Shown here: piece by piece, positions 7,082 through 9,789 of the stretch
How the letters are laid out: every line of letters starts with the position of its first letter
How positions within the stretch are numbered: position 1 is the first letter of the stretch
NCBI GenBank assembly: GCA_900546775.1
Contig: UREM01000050.1
Location: 1-9,789, forward strand
Reading direction: 5' to 3'
Source of the DNA: an uncultured Collinsella sp.
GTDB taxonomy: Bacteria > Actinomycetota > Coriobacteriia > Coriobacteriales > Coriobacteriaceae
DNA: 9,789 bases
Translations under genes and position numbers: made by a program
The notes under the pieces: generated by a model
What the model was told of the DNA's origin: nothing
Database searches by the model: none
The model's input: the letters and a program-made list of their open reading frames with translations, nothing else

Positions 7082-7310
7082 AAAAGAAACATATAACAGC
7101 CCTGATGAAGGGGGTGGCTATGTTATCCTTCTCAAACGGGTGAAATCTTGGGTTTGGGTTGTAGTTCCAAGGTGGACAGACGTTTTTCCCTGCACCAACG
7201 TGTGGTGAAGAACGGAAGAAGCCGGTAGTGCAAGCCGATAATTCAAGAATTCAATAAGCAGCGGTGTGAGAGAGCGCCGCATTACACGTAACTAGGAGCG
7301 TGGTTACACA
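7082..7310 (+). other. Gene-free structured 5' leader of the pfl genes
   Basis: About 230 bases hold no supported gene. They contain several possible RNA stems. ATAACA-GCC (7093-7101) pairs with GGC-TA-TGTTAT (7116-7126), nine pairs with a two-base bulge right at the presumed 5' end. CTTGG (7147-7151) pairs with CCAAG (7167-7171). CACCA (7193-7197) pairs with TGGTG (7203-7207). Near the gene, CACG/CGTG (7285-7288 with 7299-7302) and GTAAC/GTTAC (7288-7292 with 7303-7307) are alternative stems, both placing the AGGAG ribosome site (7294-7298) in the loop. The pairings are seen; that the leader is regulatory is inference. It matches no riboswitch I recognise. Confidence 0.45.
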
Positions 7311-9362
7311 ATGCAGGAGGCATGGGAAGGCTTCAAGGAAGGCATCTGGACGGGAGAGGTTGACGTCCGAGACTTCATCCAGAAGAACTACACCCCCTAC
7401 GAGGGCGACGAGTCGTTCCTCGCCGGCCCGACTGAGCGTACCAAGGAGCTGTGGGGCGAGGTTCTCGATCTGCTGCTCAAGGAGCGCGAGCAGGGCGGCG
7501 TCCTCGATATGGACACCAAGACTGTCACGGGTATCGTGAGCCACCCCGCTGGCTACATCGATAACGCCCATCGCGACAAGGAGACCATCGTCGGCCTCCA
7601 GACCGACAAGCCGCTCAAGCGTGCGCTGCACGTCAACGGTGGTATCCGCATCGCTTGCCAGGCTGCCAGCCAGCACGGCTACAAGGTCGACGAGAACGTT
7701 GTCGAGCGCTACACCTTCGAGCGCAAGACCCACAACGCCGGCGTCTTCGATGTCTACACCCCCGAGATGCGCGCCTGCCGTTCGGCCCACATCATCACCG
7801 GTCTGCCCGATGGCTATGGCCGCGGCCGCATCATCGGCGACTACCGTCGTGTCGCCCTGTACGGTGTCGACTACCTGATCAAGGACAAGGAGGCCCAGAA
7901 GGCTTCCACCCCGACGGTCATGACCGCCGACAACATCCGCGACCGTGAGGAGCTGCAGGAGCAGATTCGCGCCCTCGGCGAGCTCAAGATGATGGCCGAG
8001 ACCTATGGTTTCGACATTTCCAACCCTGCTACCAACACGCAGGAGGCCATCCAGTGGATGTACTTCGCCTACCTCGCTGCCGTTAAGGAGCAGAACGGCG
8101 CCGCTATGTCCATCGGCCGTACCTCCACGTTCATCGACATCTACGCTGAGCGCGACCTTGCCAACGGTACCTTCACCGAGGAGCAGATCCAGGAGTTCGT
8201 GGATCACTTCATCATGAAGCTCCGCATGGTCAAGTTTGCCCGTACCCCCGAGTACCAGGCCCTGTTTACCGGCGATCCGCAGTGGGTCACCGAGTCCATC
8301 GGCGGCATGGGTGTTGACGGCCGTACGCTCGTTACCAAGATGAGCTACCGCTACCTGCACACGCTCGAGAACATGGGCACCAGCCCCGAGCCCAACATGA
8401 CCGTTCTGTGGTCGACCCGTCTGCCCGAGAACTTCAAGAAGTTCTGCGCCAAGACTTCTGTCGCCAGCTCCTCGATCCAGTACGAGAACGACGACCTCAT
8501 GCGCGTTTACCACGGCGACGACTACGGCATCGCCTGCTGCGTGTCCTCCATGCGCATTGGCAAGGAGATGCAGTTCTTCGGCGCCCGTGCCAACCTGGCC
8601 AAGTGCCTGCTGTACGCACTCAACGGCGGTGTTGACGAGGTCTCCAAGAAGCAGGTCGGCCCCAAGTATCGCGCCGTCGAGGGCGATACGCTCGATTACG
8701 ACGACGTTGTGGCCAAGTACAACGACATGATGAAGTGGCTCGCTGGCGTGTACGTCAACTCGCTGAACATCATCCACTACATGCACGACAAGTATTGCTA
8801 CGAGCGCATCCAGATGGCTCTGCACGACAAGCACGTGCACCGCTGGTTCGCTACGGGCATCGCTGGCCTTTCCGTCGTGGCTGACTCCCTGTCCGCCATC
8901 AAGTACGCCAAGGTCCACCCCGTCCGCGACGAGAACGGCATCATTGTCGACTTCGAGACCGAGGGCGAGTTCCCCAAGTACGGTAACGACGACGACCGCG
9001 TCGACCAGATCGCTCACGACGTTGTGCACCAGTTCATGGAGTACATCCGCATGAACGACACCTACCGCAACTCCGTGCCCACGACCTCGGTTCTGACCAT
9101 CACCTCCAACGTCGTGTACGGCAAGAAGACCGGTTCTACGCCTGATGGCCGCAAGGCTGGCCAGCCCTTCGCCCCGGGTGCTAACCCCATGCACAAGCGC
9201 GATAGCCACGGCGCCATCGCTTCGCTGTCTTCGGTTTCCAAGCTCCCGTTCCGCGATGCTCAGGACGGCATCTCCAACACCTTCTCCATCATCCCGGGTG
9301 CGCTCGGCAAGGAGGACCAGGTGTTCTTTGGCGATATCGACCTTGATCAGCTGGGCGAGTAA
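7311..9362 (+). CDS. pflB: Pyruvate formate-lyase catalytic body lacking the glycyl-radical domain
   Basis: A 683-residue cytoplasmic enzyme that cleaves pyruvate with CoA to acetyl-CoA and formate in anaerobic fermentation. It aligns by eye with E. coli PFL from AWEGF (4-8) and [19 protein letters not shown] (21-39) to the end of the barrel. The catalytic pair is Cys409-Cys410 in IACCVSSM (E. coli Cys418-Cys419), and Arg426 in FGARANLAK corresponds to pyruvate-binding Arg435. The protein then stops after [15 protein letters not shown] (657-671) and a short acidic tail ending in DQLGE. A full PFL of about 760 residues would continue into the radical domain with RVSGYAV; that part is encoded by the next gene. 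The body alone has no radical site and should be inactive without its partner. AGGAG (7294-7298) lies 12 bases before the ATG, and the N-terminus is about seven residues shorter than E. coli. Codon use is strongly biased, as in highly expressed genes. Confidence 0.95.
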   Translation: MQEAWEGFKEGIWTGEVDVRDFIQKNYTPYEGDESFLAGPTERTKELWGEVLDLLLKEREQGGVLDMDTKTVTGIVSHPAGYIDNAHRDKETIVGLQTDKPLKRALHVNGGIRIACQAASQHGYKVDENVVERYTFERKTHNAGVFDVYTPEMRACRSAHIITGLPDGYGRGRIIGDYRRVALYGVDYLIKDKEAQKASTPTVMTADNIRDREELQEQIRALGELKMMAETYGFDISNPATNTQEAIQWMYFAYLAAVKEQNGAAMSIGRTSTFIDIYAERDLANGTFTEEQIQEFVDHFIMKLRMVKFARTPEYQALFTGDPQWVTESIGGMGVDGRTLVTKMSYRYLHTLENMGTSPEPNMTVLWSTRLPENFKKFCAKTSVASSSIQYENDDLMRVYHGDDYGIACCVSSMRIGKEMQFFGARANLAKCLLYALNGGVDEVSKKQVGPKYRAVEGDTLDYDDVVAKYNDMMKWLAGVYVNSLNIIHYMHDKYCYERIQMALHDKHVHRWFATGIAGLSVVADSLSAIKYAKVHPVRDENGIIVDFETEGEFPKYGNDDDRVDQIAHDVVHQFMEYIRMNDTYRNSVPTTSVLTITSNVVYGKKTGSTPDGRKAGQPFAPGANPMHKRDSHGAIASLSSVSKLPFRDAQDGISNTFSIIPGALGKEDQVFFGDIDLDQLGE

Positions 9363-9363
9363 C

Positions 9364-9388
9364 TATTGTTAGTGCTATACTAACAATA
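9364..9388 (+). other. 10-bp AT-rich perfect inverted repeat between the two PFL genes
   Basis: TATTGTTAGT (9364-9373) and ACTAACAATA (9379-9388) are perfect reverse complements around GCTAT, starting two bases after the pflB stop. It can be an RNA hairpin or a protein-binding palindrome. TATACT (9376-9381) inside it resembles a -10 box, but no good -35 is at the right distance. There is no T-tract after it, so it is not a standard terminator. Confidence 0.6.
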
Positions 9389-9404
9389 ACGATTACTGAT
9401 TAGT

Positions 9405-9424
9405 GCGCCGGTTTCGGCCGGCGC
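9405..9424 (+). other. GC-rich hairpin ahead of the radical-domain gene
   Basis: GCGCCGG (9405-9411) pairs with CCGGCGC (9418-9424) around TTTCGG. TAG/CTA outside (9401-9403 with 9425-9427) can extend the stem past a one-base bulge. No T-tract follows. It ends ten bases before the AAGGAG ribosome site, so it may stabilise or define the 5' end of a processed radical-domain mRNA, or act as a weak attenuator setting the ratio of the two subunits. Confidence 0.6.
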
Positions 9425-9447
9425 CTATCGATCGAAGGAGACACATT

Positions 9448-9699
9448 ATGAAGGTTTCTGAAGTTTCCGAGACTCAGGCCGATAACCTGGTCCACATGCT
9501 CGACGCTTACGCCGAGAAGGGTGGCCACCACCTGAACATCAACGTCTTCAACCGTGAGACGCTGCTCGACGCTCAGGCTCACCCCGAGAAGTACCCGCAG
9601 CTGACCATTCGCGTTTCCGGCTACGCCGTGAACTTCCACACGCTCACCAAGGAGCAGCAGGACGAGGTCATTTCGCGTACCTTCCACGACAAGTTCTAA
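9448..9699 (+). CDS. grcA: Stand-alone glycyl-radical domain of pyruvate formate-lyase (GrcA/YfiD-like)
   Basis: An 83-residue protein equal to the C-terminal radical domain of PFL. It carries [13 protein letters not shown] (30-42), [17 protein letters not shown] (45-61) and [14 protein letters not shown] (66-79), nearly identical in wording to the end of E. coli PFL. Gly58 in RVSGYAV corresponds to Gly734, where the PFL activating enzyme places the radical. It is shorter than E. coli GrcA/YfiD (about 127 residues) and lacks that protein's N-terminal extension, so it is essentially the missing tail of the preceding gene. The first 25 or so residues ([13 protein letters not shown] onward) replace the linker. 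The start is clear: AAGGAG (9435-9440) is seven bases before ATG; an upstream GTG at 9403 would translate the hairpin and has no ribosome site. It probably docks into the PflB body to make the active enzyme, and is replaceable after oxygen damage. The symbol follows the family; obligate-subunit status is inference. Confidence 0.93.
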   Translation: MKVSEVSETQADNLVHMLDAYAEKGGHHLNINVFNRETLLDAQAHPEKYPQLTIRVSGYAVNFHTLTKEQQDEVISRTFHDKF

Positions 9700-9723
9700 A
9701 GGGGTTTAACTCCTGCAGGATCG

Positions 9724-9759
9724 CGAGGGCGTAATGGGCTTCTCCCCAGAACGTCCTCG
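9724..9759 (+). other. Bipartite hairpin downstream of the radical-domain gene
   Basis: CGAGGGCGT (9724-9732) pairs with ACGTCCTCG (9751-9759), nine pairs including one G-U. After an AA/GA internal loop, TGGG (9735-9738) pairs with CCCA (9745-9748). No T-run follows before the window ends, so this is either a T-poor transcript end or part of the leader of the next gene. A PFL activating enzyme gene would be a natural neighbour but is not in the window. Confidence 0.5.
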
Positions 9760-9789
9760 GACATGCAAAGAGGCTCCGCATCGCGCTTC

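Noticed and set aside
7102..7146. A hammerhead ribozyme, suggested by CTGATGA and a later GAAA
   Set aside because: CTGATGA (7102-7108) is followed at 7142 by GAAA, but the sequence between does not form a stem II joining the two core boxes.
7082..7310. A ZTP (pfl-motif) riboswitch in the pfl leader
   Set aside because: The name invites it, but I cannot find the conserved loop elements of that class in order. A covariance search would settle it.
7251..9209. A 652-codon open frame antisense to pflB
   Set aside because: It mirrors the strongly biased codons of pflB, is rich in Val/His/Asp/Gly without recognisable domains, and has no convincing start context.
9403..9447. An upstream GTG start extending the radical-domain protein by 15 residues
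   Set aside because: The extension would translate the GC hairpin, has no ribosome site, and the ATG at 9448 has an ideal one.
9360..9450. A frameshift or sequencing error breaking a normal pflB
   Set aside because: The 85 bases between stop and next start do not encode PFL-like sequence in any frame, contain two perfect hairpins and a good AAGGAG site, and both proteins have distinct tails at the junction. This is a real gene boundary.

Overview
The window looks like a chromosomal piece of a high-GC, fermentative gut actinobacterium of the Coriobacteriia, most probably Collinsella or a close relative. This is inferred from base composition, codon use and the proteins I recognise; no rRNA or other marker is present to prove it. 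I see no mobile element, tRNA, rRNA or CRISPR array.

Layout. Positions 44-4715 (minus strand) hold a three-gene operon with overlapping ends: a MarR-family regulator, then the two halves of a heterodimeric ABC exporter. One half carries the degenerate nucleotide site and a roughly 205-residue insertion between TM1 and TM2. The other half carries consensus Walker B and H-loop residues. A large imperfect inverted repeat over the marR start is the likely autoregulatory operator. Positions 4716-4969 are a divergent intergenic region with a G9 tract and a TATAAT box. On the plus strand follow an SDR-family dehydrogenase (4970-5719), a terminator-like hairpin, and a KdgT-family 2-keto-3-deoxygluconate permease (5828-6841) ending in a second strong hairpin.

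Positions 6842-7310 contain no gene but hold a candidate promoter and a structured leader of about 220 nt. They precede the most notable part of the window, a pyruvate formate-lyase encoded as two proteins. The 683-residue body (7311-9362) has the Cys-Cys active site but stops before the glycyl-radical domain. That domain is a separate 83-residue protein (9448-9699) carrying RVSGYAV, with its own ribosome binding site and two hairpins in the 85-nt gap. Together the two parts equal a normal full-length PFL. The enzyme probably works as a two-polypeptide complex in which the oxygen-sensitive radical domain is a replaceable subunit. This is the natural counterpart of E. coli YfiD/GrcA rescuing cleaved PFL.

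The regions look functionally independent: regulated export, uptake and possible reduction or oxidation of a keto-sugar acid, and anaerobic pyruvate cleavage to acetyl-CoA and formate. The PFL activating enzyme would be expected nearby but is not inside the window.
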